Shown in pieces: positions 27,001 through 39,436 of a stretch of 64,000 nt of DNA (position 1 is its first letter; the number at the start of each line of letters is the position of its first letter). Source of the stretch: Leucaena leucocephala (Eukaryota; Streptophyta; Magnoliopsida; Fabales; Fabaceae). The DNA lies in the NCBI GenBank assembly GCA_037074615.1, contig CM073545.1, forward strand, positions 13,968,001 through 14,032,000, written 5' to 3'. A program made the translations under genes and the position numbers. The notes under the pieces are model-generated. The model ran no database searches. It saw only the letters and a list, made by a program, of their open reading frames with translations, and had not been told where the DNA came from.

Positions 27001-27502
27001 AAACTCCAGGGCTTTGCATATACAGATAATGAAGCCAAAGAAAAGCTTCTTTCTTGCCACAGAGAGCTGCCAGGAAAAGGGGTGTCTCGCCCTCGATGTT
27101 AGGTTTAGCAATTAAGGAGCGGTCTATGCCACCGATCTTCTTGCACATTTCAACATTCCCCATTGTTGCTGCAGAGTGCAGAGGAGTGTTCTTTCGATCA
27201 TTTTCAGCACCAAGGATAACGTTCACGTTCCAACTCTGCTCGTTGTCTCGGTCCACTGTAACCACCACATTATTCAGAGCGGGATCATTGCCTTCGCGAA
27301 CTAATAAGTCAATCATCTTTTTCCCCACCTTCTTTTTCCCACTGGAAATAGCCATGTGTAACACCGTGTCTTCAGTCGGCGTTATCTTGGCCGCGCGAAG
27401 CTCCCTTTTTTCCTTGTACATTTTAAGTACTTTTGACCACTTTCCATTCGTTGCATCACCACGTAACTTCTCCAGGTCTTTAGTGATGTCGTTGGAAATC
27501 AT
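21869..27502 (-). CDS. Ankyrin-repeat PGG-domain membrane protein, copy A (ACD6-like class)
   Basis: Seven exons join without a stop: 26923-27502, 26691-26852, 25301-25357, 24201-24290, 23327-23503, 22743-23095 and 21869-22531, giving 693 aa. Ankyrin repeats are seen as TEDTVLHMAISSG, NTPLHSAATMGNVEMCKKI, GETPLFLAALCG, GDTILHCAIAEGH and GLTPLHLLAS in exons 1-2. More follow in exon 6: IETPLMIATKNG and NNALHLAARLG. Exon 4 encodes a hydrophobic stretch (FPLVILLSLLFFVPG), exon 5 the family block EEHTWTLQIMKELL. Exon 7 carries the PGG motif (TSVPGGYDANNGYAIL) and about four membrane helices. Relatives such as ACD6 act in salicylic-acid-linked immunity; that role is family knowledge, not shown here. 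The acceptor for exon 1 is TGTGTAG|GAGACAATG; a non-coding 5' exon lies at about 27649-27715. Copy A differs most from B and C at its N-terminus (MISNDITKDLEKL). A nested MITE lies in intron 2. Confidence 0.9.
23205..24145. repeat. Complementary dinucleotide repeats around exon 5 of copy A
   Basis: On the plus strand a (GT)n tract lies at about 23208-23240 (intron 5), and a (TC)n(AC)n tract at about 23968-24018 with a second (GT)n tract at about 24120-24145 (intron 4). In the transcript these become (CA)n, (GT)n(GA)n and (CA)n. The 177-nt exon 5 is therefore flanked by repeats that can pair with each other. The same arrangement occurs in copies B and C. Confidence 0.85.
25396..26379. mobile_element. 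Tourist/Harbinger-like MITE (outer copy, split by a nested copy)
   Basis: The element begins GGGCCTGTTTGGATA and ends TTTCCAAACACACCC, imperfect inverted ends. It interrupts the AT stretch in intron 2 of ankyrin copy A. Copies B and C lack it: there CATATTATATAT runs directly into the TA microsatellite. The flanks read TAT on each side, a likely 3-bp duplication, though the surrounding TA repeat makes this ambiguous. Outer halves are 25396-25762 and 26239-26379. Contains a GAGAGGAGAGA purine-rich tract and no coding frame. Confidence 0.75.
25763..26238. mobile_element. Nested copy of the same MITE, 476 bp
   Basis: A second, complete copy beginning GGGCCTGTTTGGATAGGATT and ending TTTTCCAAACACACCC is inserted in the outer one. 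The trinucleotide TTA is duplicated at 25760-25762 and 26239-26241. Removing the insert and one TTA rejoins the outer element at a point matching the undisturbed sequence in the inner copy (GTTTTAATAGCTTATTCAAG against TTTTAAATAGCTTATTCAAA). TTA duplication is diagnostic of PIF/Harbinger-type elements. Confidence 0.85.
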
Positions 27503-27648
27503 TGTCTCCTACACAATTGGCTTCAACGGATACTAATTAATTTTCATGACATAAGTATGCATCATGTCTTATTTGGATATAATTAATGGATCGAGCCTAA
27601 AAAATTTACCAAAGGAAAGCTAGATGACACAAAGAAACAGAGGCTTAC

Positions 27649-27750
27649 CAAAGAAATAGCAGAATGAGATTGTGACTTGAAGAATCAGAGAAGATTAGAA
27701 AGATGAGATGGAGAACAGAAGAAAGAAAAACAAAGAGACATTATATAGAA
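27649..27750 (-). promoter_or_regulatory. Promoter and non-coding first exon of ankyrin copy A
   Basis: Reading minus, a TATA box (CTATATAATG, about 27739-27748) is followed by a leader of A/G/T-rich text and then CTGCTATTTCTTTG|GTAAGCC, a good donor at 27649/27648. The intron would end at TGTGTAG just before the coding exon, about 130 bp away. The same donor and TATA layout is present at 42006-42107 for copy B, which supports a real 5' exon. Confidence 0.65.
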
Positions 27751-28039
27751 AACAAATAAGTAGGTCATCCTTCCCGTGAACCGCATTTTAAATATAATGT
27801 ATAATACTAAATTATAACATGATGCCCCGCACAAAACTCAAAACATCATCACTATTTCTTTCCTGCATGTTGCTACTTTTACATATTAGAGTCTCCAGGA
27901 ATCGCCCACATACAAATATGTAATATTTTTTACATATTTTAATTTCGAGATTTGTGATTATCTTTTCTAATATAAGTATCTTCTTTTCTAAGAATCGAAC
28001 TTGATATTTAAAGGAATCTGACTAGACACTATTAGACTT

Positions 28040-30950
28040 GTTCTATCTACCTTTCTTCTTTGTTTACTCCATACTTAGAATTCTCGATTCCCTACGGTGT
28101 TACTTTATTCGAAGAGAATGTGATATTTATTTCTTTATGCAGGTCAAATGTTCAACACAATGACGCCCTGGGAAGAAAAGCACAAGATGCTATTCTCCTT
28201 TTCCTTTTGTCTCTCATTTCTTTCTCTGAATCATCATGTGCTGGTTTTTTAATCTATTAGAAATTAAATAGAATACTTAATTATTATATATATAACATGA
28301 TCTTTCTATAATACTTGGAGTATATAATGTTTATATATGGAATCAAAACTCATCCCTACCCAGACACTACGTGTGGGACTAGAGGAGAGGAATAATATAT
28401 TTATTTGACATATTTAACTTATATTAAGTAGTATTATATTTTTTTTGACTTGTGTAGTATATATATTTATTTATTTTGTTTGTTTGAAGGTCTTTTCCAA
28501 ATGAGCGATGTGGGGTCCGTGTTGTGATTGATTTTTTGTAACATCTTAGACCACTTAGGGGATAGTTATTTTCTTTCCCAAATTGATACATTTTTTATTA
28601 ATATAATCTTAAAAGTAACTTTATTTAATATTCCATGTTAGCATGAAGGCTTAATTCAACACTTTAAGAACTAAAATTACTATATTTGAAGTACAAATAT
28701 ATAAAAAAAAATTAAATCACCTAAATAAATATGAATTGAACCAAATTAAATCAAATTGATCAGAATGCAAACTGAAATGGTAATTAAATTAAATCTATTA
28801 TTAAAAATATCAGGTAGGTTATATTACATTTTAAAAATAGAATAATAAAATCTAAACCGCATCCCTTCCAAGCAATCCAAGTATTATCCCATTTCTACGT
28901 GAAACACGATACGGGGCCAAAAAATTCCAAGATGGATATTTCAACTGAAATCCCGTCTACTTGCCTAGATTGGAAATGCTTGATAGCCGAACAAACCCTA
29001 CCTTGAGTGAAGAGTGGTAATGCTGCCATTAGAGGAGAGTAGTCATGTGTACTTAAAAGGTACAAGTAAGAAGGGGGCCTTCGCACAGAAACTTGAGTGG
29101 TCATATTAGTCAGTCTAAACAGTTTGTATATACTTATATTATGCTTAATCATATAATATTTTATAAGTTTATTTTTATATAATTAATCATACCAAACAAG
29201 GTTTGCAAACACACATAAAAACCCCATGTTCTCTTTTATTAGCTCACAAGTGGTTAAATTGCAAGCTCTTAATTAGAGTCAAATATGTAATCTTTTGCAC
29301 ATATTTCAATAGAGTTTAATTATTAAAAAATATGTGTGATTTTGTTTTCAATTTTTTTAAATTAACAAAAAAGAATTAAAAACAAAATTAGTAAATAATT
29401 TTTAAAATAAAAATTATATCCATATTTGTAATTAAAATAAAATAATTAAATAAAATTAAAAATGATTTTAAAAAAAAAAAACTTGCCTATGACTTTTGTT
29501 TCTCGTACGGTAAACTCAATCTCTAATAGTTGTCTGTTAATGTTATTCTATCTACCTTTCTTCTTTGTTTACTCGAATTATCGATTCCCTACAGTGTTAC
29601 TTTATTAGAAGAGAGTGATATTCATTTCTTTATGTGGATCACATGTTCGACACTTTGACGCCCAAGAAACTATATGTCGGCGCTAGTGGGACGGAGAATT
29701 ACAGTAAAGTATTAAATAAAGGATTTAATTATTTAAAATTTTTAATTATAATTGATGATTTAATAATAATAAATTTTATTATAAAAATTGATAATGAGTT
29801 TACGTTATCTTATCCTTTATTTAACGAGTCTTTCCCTCTCTCATTTCCTTAGTTGAATCATCATTTGCTACCTTTTTTTTTTTTTTACGTAAGAGTTGTT
29901 AAAAGAAGTTAAATATCTTCTTCTAATTTTTAATATAAAATATATTTAATTAATTTAATTAAATTAAAATATCAATTTAAAGAAATTAGTTATATTAATT
30001 AATATGATAAATTTTTTTTAAATACTCTAATAATCTTCTTTAACCCCCTCACTTATTTAATTATTATTAAAGGAGTATCAATATAGGTAATTTATGAAAA
30101 AATTAATAAATATAAGAAATAAATCTTATATTTATGACTAAAATTTACTTTTAAATTAGGTCTTATATTAAAAATTAGAGAAGTACGTAATTATGATATA
30201 TGTAACATAATATTTTTAAAATACTTCTATATAATACTAAATTATATATCAACTTATAATTTAGATAAATTAATTTAAAAAATAATAAATATAAGAGATA
30301 AATTAGATTAGTGTTTTATATTTTGGATCAAAATCTATCCAAATCAGGTCGGATATTAGAGGGGAGGAGTAGTATATTTATTTTACATATTTAACTTATA
30401 TTAATTATTGTATTTTGTTTTTTACTTGTGCAGCATTTATATATTTATTTATTTTTGTTTGAAGATCTTTTCAAATGAGCGGTGTGGGGTCCGTGTTGCG
30501 ATTGATTTTCTCTAACATCTTAGACTACTTAGTGGATAATTATTTTCTTTCCCAAATTGATACATTTTTTATTAATATAATCTTAAAAGTAATTTTCTTT
30601 CTTTGAAGGAAAAATATATGATAAAAAATTAAATCACCTAAAAAAATGAATTGAACCAAACTAAATCAAATTGACCAGAAAGCAAAATTAAATTAAATAT
30701 ATTATTAAAAATATCAGTTAGGTTATATTACATTTTTAAAATAAAATAATAAAATCAAAACCATATCCCTCCCAATCAATCCTAGTATTATTTCTTTTCT
30801 GTTTGATGTCCATCCAAGTATTATTCCATTTTTACGTGAAATACACAATACTGGGCCAAAGAAGTCTATGGTGCATATTTTCAACTGAAACATCATCTAC
30901 TTATTGAAAATTACTTGATAGCTAAGTTTTCTCAAATATTTAATTTCTCA
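28040..30950. repeat. Spacer made of a diverged tandem duplication
   Basis: Two sets of blocks recur in order. CTATCTACCTTTCTTCTTTG with the following TTCTTTATGCAGGTC-like text is at 28048 and again at about 29549. The block with GAGCGATGTGGGGTCCGTGT is at 28502 and again at 30476 as GAGCGGTGTGGGGTCCGTGT, followed by the shared CCCAAATTGATACATTTTTT. The copies differ by insertions. No exon is supported; the region separates ankyrin copies A and B. Confidence 0.65.
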
Positions 30951-31394
30951 ACTTAATTAAAAATATAATTATAAGAATACGCTATTTGTTACCTTAATCA
31001 TTGTGAAAACAATAATTTTTATACTACTTATGTCTAGTATGCTAACAGAAACTAAACAGCGAACAGGTTAATAGCACTGATTGTAAAGAATTAAGGCTCT
31101 AGTGTTGTGATTGTTGCTTTTATATAATTGATTACAATTGAGTTTTAGTTATAGTGTTAGATATAATTTAAGTATAGGTTTTTTGTGTAATTTTGTTAGT
31201 TTAGTGTTTTTGTCTAAGTTTAATACTCTTTGTGCTTAATTTACAATTGTATATACTTTTAGTGACTATGGAAAACAGTTTAGAAATCATTCTTAAAGGA
31301 GTTATAGAAAATTATCATTTCTCGAAGAAACTGAAGTTGTACTTAGCACATCAGATCAACAGTTATTACTTGGAACACTGGGCCTCTTTGATGT

Positions 31395-31710
31395 ACATAT
31401 TTTTACAATATCTAAATCTAAATTGAAACCCTTGCATGAAAAATGTGAAGAAGAAGAAGAAAATTCTTATCACAAATTATACTCCCTCAGCGGTAATTAA
31501 GAGACGAAGAGAGTGAGTTAAAAAAGATAATAAAAGTATGTTAAAAAATATATTATATTAATTAATTTTTTTAATCTAATTAAATTAGTTAGAGTATATA
31601 TAAAACCTGGAAACCAGCCTGGCAACATTCTGAAACATTTTTTCCGCCGCAGATTTTGCCTCATCTTCACTTGTAATCTCAAGCATGGGCTCATTTTTCC
31701 GATTCAGATG
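31395..31710 (-). pseudogene. Remnant of the small membrane-protein gene, copy B
   Basis: This matches about 20575-20850: ACAATATCTAAATCTAAATT, the GAAGAAGAAGAAAATTCTTA motif, and the exon 2 end with GGCAACATTCTGAAACATTT and GAAATCTCAAGCATGGGCTC-like text. Exon 1 and most of exon 2 are missing; the sequence jumps at about 31708 to upstream text (GCTGAGTAAACCAATTTTGA) that corresponds to about 21170 in copy A. It is a deletion derivative. Confidence 0.7.
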
Positions 31711-32800
31711 CTGAGTAAACCAATTTTGAATGTATGTAGAATAATAATAAATCATATGCTGCTTGATTTCTGAATAGAAGTGGTTTTGATTTCAGCAAGG
31801 TGAGTGAATCATGTGAACAATAATAGCAGAGAGTGAGACTGGGGAATTGCTCGGTTTGGCAAACTCGAAGACAGAGCAAAGGAAAACAAAAGTATGCAGA
31901 TTTAGGACACCCAATTGCGATACAAAACGGATCCATTTTTTGGACCATCCAGAAGAAGATAATGTAAGCATGAGAGCATTAAAGCTGATTTCATTTTGCA
32001 TGCAAAACGATGATGCTTTAGGTAGAGGAGAGCCAGTGGACAGAAACAGCAATGGCGCGGAATCATATATAAATGCTTCTTCTCAGTCTCGTGTGTGGCT
32101 TATAAACTACAAGCTCCTCTCAGTCATTAACTCTTTCAATTATCCCACAGTTGTTTTTATTTGTAGCACTCTACAATTTTTTTTATTCAATTCAAAACGA
32201 ACAAAAAATTTAAACTAAAATGAAAGAATAAATCTATTTGAGTATATTTAATATATACTAACATTTAAAGTTACATTTGTTGGCAAAGCGATCAACGTGG
32301 ATTGTCATCTTCAGTTTCATATTCATACAAATTCATGATTCATTAAGTTCAAGGAGAGATGCTTGGAAGTAGCTCTAGCAGCACATTAATAAAACTTAAC
32401 TAAATTTCTTAATCTAATCAAATTAGTTAAATATATTGTATATTAAGAAAAAAAGAAAAAATAATTAGCAACAAGAAAAAAAATTTCCCGTCAGCACCCA
32501 AAATTAATCGTTCTAATTAATGAAACTACTCAATAGTGCTAAGTCATATATTTGAATAAGATAAGTTGATCATTATGAGAACCCAAAATCCATCAATGAT
32601 GAAGTTATATAAGTGAAGTTGAAAAAAAATATATAATAATTGTAAAACTCAAACTACAACATATATGATGGAGCTAGTGAGAGAATGCTTACACATGTTA
32701 TTGCAAACAGAAAAGAAACTAAAACATGAAATCACAAACAAAAGCTTTTAAAATAAAAGTGATGGAGGTTGGTGTTGTTTCAGAAATAGATGACATGCAC

Positions 32801-34772
32801 TTAATTTTGGTGGTTCAAGTCTGTACCGTTTTCGTTGTTCTTGGTCCTTTGGTACTCAATGGGACGAGTCGCCTTTCGTTTAGGGACAGGAATCCGCCGA
32901 ATGCCAGACCATGTGGGACCAAGCAATGTAGGGAGATGATTGACAACAATATAGATTATAATCCATGACGAAAAAATATAAGATGGAAGAGTAAAGTTCA
33001 ATTTTTGACTGTCATAATCGAGTGTGACGAAATCAGCAGCACTGAAAGAGATCCACAAACAAACAATGGAGATGAGCATGAAGGACATACCACCTTGAAG
33101 TCTTGAAGGAACGTATCTCCAAGAGTGAACAGATTGGGAAGGAGAAGCAACTATAGACAGAAATCTGATGGTAGAAATGAGGGAGAAGAAGATGGCCATA
33201 AATGAAAAGACTTCAAAAATTTTGAAAACAGGTTGCTTGTTTCTAAGAATTGCATAGCCATGATTGGCATCATAACCGCCGGGCACACTGGTGCGTGTGG
33301 AGAAGGCAACCGACAGAACAAGGGTCGACACCACAGAACATGCTTGTGAGGATTTAGCCGCCCACTCTCCCTCGCTTTTCATTAGTCCCTTGTGACTCTC
33401 TCTGAAGATGTCGTCCGGGGTCTCCATTCTCTTATCGTAGCTCTCCAACAACCCATAGGGCATTGAATCCTTCACAAACTGCATCCCCAAATATTCATAC
33501 ATGAACTTACCATGTTTATAAAATAGATTATGAAAGAAAAATAATTTTAGAGAATAGATTTTATGAACAAAGTGATATTGATGATTGGAAATATTTATAT
33601 AGTTATTATCAGTAGTATCAAACAGATAGATAAGCACCTCAAACCAGTTGATTTCCCTTGTCATGGAGAGTGATTCCCCTGGATTGAGCCAATCAGGCTC
33701 CATTCCGAGCCTTGCTGCCAAGTGCAATGCATTGTTTCCCTCTTTATCTACTTGTCTAAACAAACTTTCCCTTGGCCATTTCTGTTTGCACAAAAACCTA
33801 AATACATCCGTTTGCCTATATTCAACTGCTAGTAGAATTATATTCCTGCCCTCAGCATTCACGTCTTTAATCGTCGATGGAAATAATTCCAGAATCTTCT
33901 CCACCATTTCTGTCACACCATTCTTCGTAGCAATCATTAGGGGTGTCTCTATTGTAATCGTACCAGACTGGGACTCTATCCACCCACGTCCTTCACAGTC
34001 CAAATCACAAAATTGATTAAACAATAATTTTATTTGCAGAAAAATATATTCATAGTATTTACCATAATATGAATATACCACTATCATTGCCACAGCGTGT
34101 GTGTGTGTGTATTTGGAACGTCTATGATTATAGAAGATTTACAATGCTTTATAAGCAACATTTTGGAATTTTTTTTATCTTTTTACCGTTGTCCTCTTCT
34201 GTTTGCAGGGAAACAGAAAAATACTCAGGAGCGGTTCTTGATATTATTTGTGACATATCTTCCTGGGAAGCTTGCTGAAGAAGTTCTTTCATTATTTGAA
34301 GTGTCCATGTGTGCTTCTCCTTCATTTTTTGTAACCTTCTCCCTAGGCTTAGTAACAATCCCCCTAGAAATATTCAAGACCCTCACGTAAGTCAATTGGG
34401 AGAAAATGTTTTCAAAAATTGTTATTTAAAAGAAACTTATAATTAATTATATATTCTTTTAGTCATATTTATAAGTTACTTCTAGCAATTCTGCCTTAAA
34501 ATTCAATAACTATCCAATTTAATCTCTATTTGATGATATACAATTATACCTATAAGAATAAATTTAATATAATAATAAATGAGGAGTAAAAATTGAACAT
34601 TCGTATAAAAAATAAAATCATAAAATTTCTTCTCTCTTAACTTTATAAATAAGACCAGAGTATATAATTAAAATAAAATATGTACATTATTTAGATGTAA
34701 CTTGTAGTCTTGAACCAAACATGCAACGGGAAAAAGAAAAATATCCTAGTACTTTGGTGGCCTCCCTCCCTT

Positions 34773-34831
<59 letters not shown>

Positions 34832-36135
34832 GAGGTCCGCCAATGCTGGGAATATTCTAGCATGCACGTTATTCCGAACTAATCATTAATCAATACAAAT
34901 TATATATATCAGGGTGCCATGTGTGTGTGTGTGCGCGCACGATTTTCATGAGATAAACTGTACATGAACGCTCTTGCATGGAATGGCCTACCTGGTACGA
35001 AAAATAATAGTGACAACAGGATTACCAAGGGGAATCGCAGCAATGACGAATATATAAACTTGGTAAACTTGACTTGATTTGCTGCAAATATATAAGTCAC
35101 AGAATTTGTTAGCATCTTAACATATTATATAAGAATAAATCATATGCCACTCGATTCCCAAATGCTATTTCTTAACATATTATGTTCAGTCAAATAATAG
35201 TTGGTAAATAAGAAAAATGGGAAGATAAAAGAAAAATGTAAATTACACAAACAAACATGTATGCATGCATGTACAACTTTAACAAGTTCTTATTTAAAAT
35301 ATTAAATAAAAAATTATTTATGTGCCCATTCAACCACTTTGTTTTTTACCACTCATACGCAGCTACCTTTTCCCATAAAGAAGACAACCCAAATCTCCAC
35401 CATTTACTTTATGCCTAAACAACAAATGCACAAATCTTTTATCTCTTAGGATCACTACTAATAAATTCTCATTCTTCCATTTATAAATTTGTTTTGTTTT
35501 AGTTGTAAATTTGCATTATGTGAATGGTAAATACTCATAGTTCAACTGAAAATTTTGTGTTAATTTTGTGAGTAGTAAATTTGAGAGCCTTCTTAATCAT
35601 TAATTTATGAATTTGCTGCTTCAGTATAATTCTTCCAAAATAAACAGTTAATTATGAGAAAGATGAATGCTTGCTACAGTGTGTGTATTCTTTGATCCAT
35701 CGTTTCTAGGGGAAAACCTCACTTGATGGAAAAATAAGTCAAGTATGGAACAAGGCAGGAAAAAAGCACAACTACAGAGGGACAAATGCAGTAATAAACC
35801 CCACAAATTTGATGGACTAAGATGCGAGAAATTAAAATTTGAGGATTAAATTATAACTGAATTAAAATTTTTAATATTCAAAGATTAATTTTCCCTATAT
35901 CTTATCCATCTCTTCCTAATATCATAATTTCATATTGTTAAAGGCAAGGTCTTTATGCTAATGCTAATTACAATAAATGCATGTTCGTTATGGACAAAAG
36001 AAAATAGCTGGGGACTAACATGTATATGATACTTACTTTTTTCCAATTCGTTTTGCAATTCTTCAAGCGTAGTGGCCTGATTCTTCTTCTCAACTTTCAA
36101 ATGCCCTTCAAAGTTCCAAGCAAACAAGCCACACC

Positions 36136-36181
<46 letters not shown>

Positions 36182-37268
36182 ACAATATAGTTTTCCTCAC
36201 TTTAATATGAGAATCATTCTAGAAATTTTGCTTGGTCCTTATATATGGAACTTTAAGTATCTAGGCGTGTTGTTTGTAGTTTTGAAATGAGGCCATATGA
36301 AGGTGAAATGTCAACCATGTTCAACATTATAAAACGGTACTTCGAAACGTTGTTAGAGGAAGCTCGAAGCCTCGAAGTGCATCAGAAGAAAGCTAAGCAT
36401 GAAATCATAGATATTTTGCATTCCCTTCATACACAACAGAACTTACCATAAATTAGACGATAAAGGATTGATAGTTCAAGGAGCCAAGTACTTTTGAAAG
36501 CTGAACGCATTGATGCTAGTAGATGAAGTGGGGTCAAGCCTTCCTTGTTGCGCCCCATCATCGTTTTGATATGATCTTTATAAAGGTAAACTATTTCGAT
36601 TGCCACATCTGCACTTAGTAGTACTTAGTCATAATAAGTGCATTAATAATACATGAAAGAATGAAAGTTAGTTGAGATTTACCAATATGCCCTTGTGCAA
36701 TTGTACAATGAAGAATGGTATCACCGTTGCCCCTTATACAGTGAGCAAAGTCGGTTGAAGAAACTCCAGGGCTTTGCATATACAGATAATGAAGCCAAAG
36801 AAAAGCTTCTTTCTTGCCATACAGAGCCGCCACGAAAAGGGGTGTCTCGCCGGCGATGTTAGGTTTAGCAATTAAGGAGCGGTCTATGCCACCGATCTTC
36901 TTGCACATTTCAACATTCCCCATTGTTGCTGCAAAGTGCAAAGGAGTGTTCTTTCGATCATTTTCAGCGCCAAGGATAATGTTCACGTTCCACGTCTCCT
37001 GGCGGTCTTCGTCCACAATAACCACCACTTCATTCTGAGTGAGATTCTTCTCTTCAAGAACTAATAAGTCTATCATGTATGCCACCACTTTCTCTCGCCC
37101 TTCAGACACAGCCATGTGTAACACCGTGTCTTCGGTCGGCGTTATCTTGGCCGCGCGAAGCTCCCTTTTTTCCTTGTATATTTTAAGTACTTTTGTCCAC
37201 TTGCCTCTCATAGCATTGCTTCGTAGTTTCTTCAGGATTTCCTCATGGGCATCTACTGACGAACTCAT
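32801..37268 (-). CDS. Ankyrin-repeat PGG-domain membrane protein, copy B (ACD6-like class)
   Basis: Seven exons join without a stop: 36683-37268, 36447-36608, 36037-36105, 34992-35081, 34187-34363, 33638-33990 and 32801-33478, giving 704 aa. Domain order is as in copy A: ankyrin repeats in exons 1-2 (TEDTVLHMAVSEG, NTPLHFAATMGNVEMCKKI), hydrophobic exon 4, HTWTLQIMKELL block in exon 5, ankyrins in exon 6. The PGG module (SVPGGYDANHGYAIL) with about four membrane helices is in exon 7. Exon 3 is 12 nt longer than in A and C because of an added QNELE-containing stretch before the donor. Exon 5 is the most diverged at its start (LLLSLGRRLQKMKEK). The coding start is the ATG at 37268 just after TTTGCAG|GAGACA. 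Its likely 5' exon is 4.7 kb upstream at 42006, with a captured gene fragment between. Confidence 0.9.
34097..34935. repeat. Complementary dinucleotide repeats around exon 5 of copy B
   Basis: Plus-strand tracts: (GT)n at about 34097-34112 in intron 5, (TC)n(AC)n at about 34784-34831 and (GT)n at about 34917-34935 in intron 4. Same order as copies A and C, with different repeat lengths. Confidence 0.85.
36134..36178. repeat. (TA)n microsatellite in intron 2 of copy B
   Basis: A pure TA run at the position where copy A carries the nested MITE; it marks the empty site. Confidence 0.9.
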
Positions 37269-37953
37269 TGTCTCCTGCAAATTTAATTCAAATGGTGTAA
37301 ATTAAAAATATATAGGTTATAGTGATGGAAGTTGGGGTGTACCAAACAAGAAACTCATAAAACAAATACACATATGACATTAAAAAACAAGTTAAACATA
37401 AATAAGAAATATTACTTAGCCTAATCACATATAAAATTATTCCTAACAAACATTTTTCATATATATGGATAGTGCAGTCTAGTCATCTTCTAAACCAAAC
37501 TGTTTGTTCAAATGATTGATTTTCACTTTTTCTAATATTCACAAATGGTAAATTATATATATAATTATAATTCTAAAAAAATATATATTTAAATGGTTAT
37601 TAATAAATAACCTTTTTAATAAATAAATTATTACAAATAGTATCAGGTAAAATGATAATTATATAAATTTATATTTTTTATTTGATATTAAAATAATAAA
37701 TAGTATACATACACACACATATATATATAATTTATTTAGTAATTGATTAAAATGAGTTATGTAATTCATTACTCAATCAGTCAATTTATTTTATATATTA
37801 TATATAAAAAATTATATAGAAATATATATATATATATATATATATAAAATAAAGCTCAGTCAATTGTAGTGTCATCGGAGCTGAGTTCGCCGCCAGCCCA
37901 CCACACACGGTCACCAATGACCCAAGGAGCTCCTCCTGTCCCCTCTAAGCCAA

Positions 37954-38481
37954 ATGTTGAGGTTCTTCTCATTCTCAAGCCGTCATTTCGCTTCCATATC
38001 CCCAACCTTTCCTCTCACTCTCCGTTGTTTCCTGAGTCAGTTCACTCACGAGGAGGACATTTATGACCCGCCGTTTTCTCCTGTTCCCAAATCTCCAAAC
38101 CCAAAGTCTAAGAACAAAACCTCAAAGGAAGATCTGAGTACTAAGGAAGAGCCCAAGTTTCCTCTGAAATTGGACCTTCCATTCGATTTCAAATACTCTT
38201 ACCCTGAATATTTTACCCAAAAAAAAAAATACTCTTACCCTGAGATTGATGACTTTGTCAAGCCCATAAGTTTTCGAGAATCGCCCAAGTCTCTCCGTTT
38301 GGCCCAGGCCTGCTTGATCGCAAATGGACTGGTACTTATGTGCTGCCTCTAGAGGAAGTGGACCATCAGAGGGGGGAGGTGGAGCAGAGTCGGGTTCTTG
38401 GAGATCCGCTTTTGGAGGAGGAGGTGGCTGAGCTCGACGAATGTTATTGCCATAGTGATTGTGCTAGGCAGATCAATATAG
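37954..38481 (+). pseudogene. Truncated first exon of a mitochondrial CRS2-associated-factor-like gene (copy B)
   Basis: The frame starts MLRFFSFSSRHFASISPTFP, a mitochondrial-type presequence, then EEDIYDPPFSPVPKSPN, KEDLSTKEEPKFPLKLDLPF and DDFVKPISFRESPKS. After a frameshift near 38283 another frame gives RKWTGT, then EVDHQRGEVEQSRVLGDPL, EEEVAEL and HSDCARQINIG, ending at a donor-like ATAG|GTATGC. This order and the VLGDPL...EEEVAEL...HSDC.RQIN block are characteristic of CRS2-associated factors (CRM-domain group II intron splicing factors), here closest to the mitochondrial type. The CRM domains are absent, one frameshift is present and an in-frame repeat (KYSYPE twice) has arisen. It is a non-functional fragment sitting on the opposite strand inside the presumed 5' UTR intron of ankyrin copy B. 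Confidence 0.8.
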
Positions 38482-38773
38482 GTATGCTTCCACACGCTCC
38501 GATCTGCAAGTTTCCACATGCTGAGAAGAAGGACAATGGAGAACAAAGCACAAGCCGGTGGAGAAGACACGACCGACGCGGAGAAGATAGTGAGCAGAGA
38601 GAGATTCCGGAGAGAAGAGAGAGAGTGACCACAGACTATGAGACAAGAAGAGAGAGCGAGTGAGCTCCGCCTGTGAGCTGAGCAGAGAGAAGGTCTAGAA
38701 GAGAGAGTGAGCCGAGAGAATAGAGAGGGTGTGAGGAGAAAAAGACACAGGCACAAGGTAAAATGGTTATTTC

Positions 38774-39428
38774 TAGAGTTGGGAATGCGGGCTGGCCCGT
38801 CAAAAACGGGTCAGCCCGCTCCCAGCCCGCCAACAAACGGGGCGGGCTGTGCAGCCCGCCCCAAAATGGGCTGGCAAAACGCCAGCTCGAGCCCGCCCCC
38901 CCTTAGTGGCGGGCTGGCCCGTCAGCCCGCCACCCCTTAGTGGCGGGCTGGCCCGTCAGCCCGCCACTTTTTTTTTTTTTTTAATTTTTAAAAAAATTAT
39001 TTTTAACATTTTTAAAATACTAATAAAAATTTTCTAATGTTATATTAGTATAATAAAAAAATTACTCATGTTATACTCTTAAAAATTTTTATTTTTTATA
39101 AAAAAATCTCAAATTTTATAATTATAAATCTAAATAAATATTAACATAATATTAATCAATTATAATATGTAAACATATATTAACAAATAAGTAATTATCT
39201 TTACTAGTATTCGATAATAGGAGTATTCAAAATAACATTTAAATAAAATAAATATTAAATAATAATATTAAATTTTAAAAAAAAAAAAAAAAGTGGCGGG
39301 CTGGCGGGCTGGGGGGGCCGGGCTGTGCAGCCCGCCCAAAAACGGGCTGGCATTTTGCCAGCCCGAACCCGCCCCCCTTAGGGTAAAACGGGCCCAGCCC
39401 GCGGGCTAGGCCCGTTTTACCAGCTCTA
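38774..39428. mobile_element. hAT-type MITE, 655 bp, present only in copy B
   Basis: The ends TAGAGTTGG and CCAGCTCTA are inverted repeats and the flanks carry an 8-bp duplication GTTATTTC at 38766-38773 and 39429-39436. Copy C has the uninterrupted empty site GGTTATTTCCCTTCCC near 62082. The termini are rich in alternating GGCGGGCTGGCCCG motifs and the centre is AT-rich. Eight-bp duplications and TAG-type ends with gggc-rich subterminal repeats are typical of hAT elements. No transposase frame. Confidence 0.9.
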
Positions 39429-39436
39429 GTTATTTC

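Noticed and set aside
27054..27536. Plus-strand frames of 74-160 codons opposite ankyrin exon 1 (also 36814-37305, 59837-60328)
   Set aside because: Shadows of the well-supported minus-strand ankyrin exon.
38349..38940. Ser/Leu-rich and Pro/Ala-rich frames over the purine tract and hAT MITE (also 61667-62110)
   Set aside because: Composition follows the GA-rich and GGC-rich repeats; no domain and no splice context.
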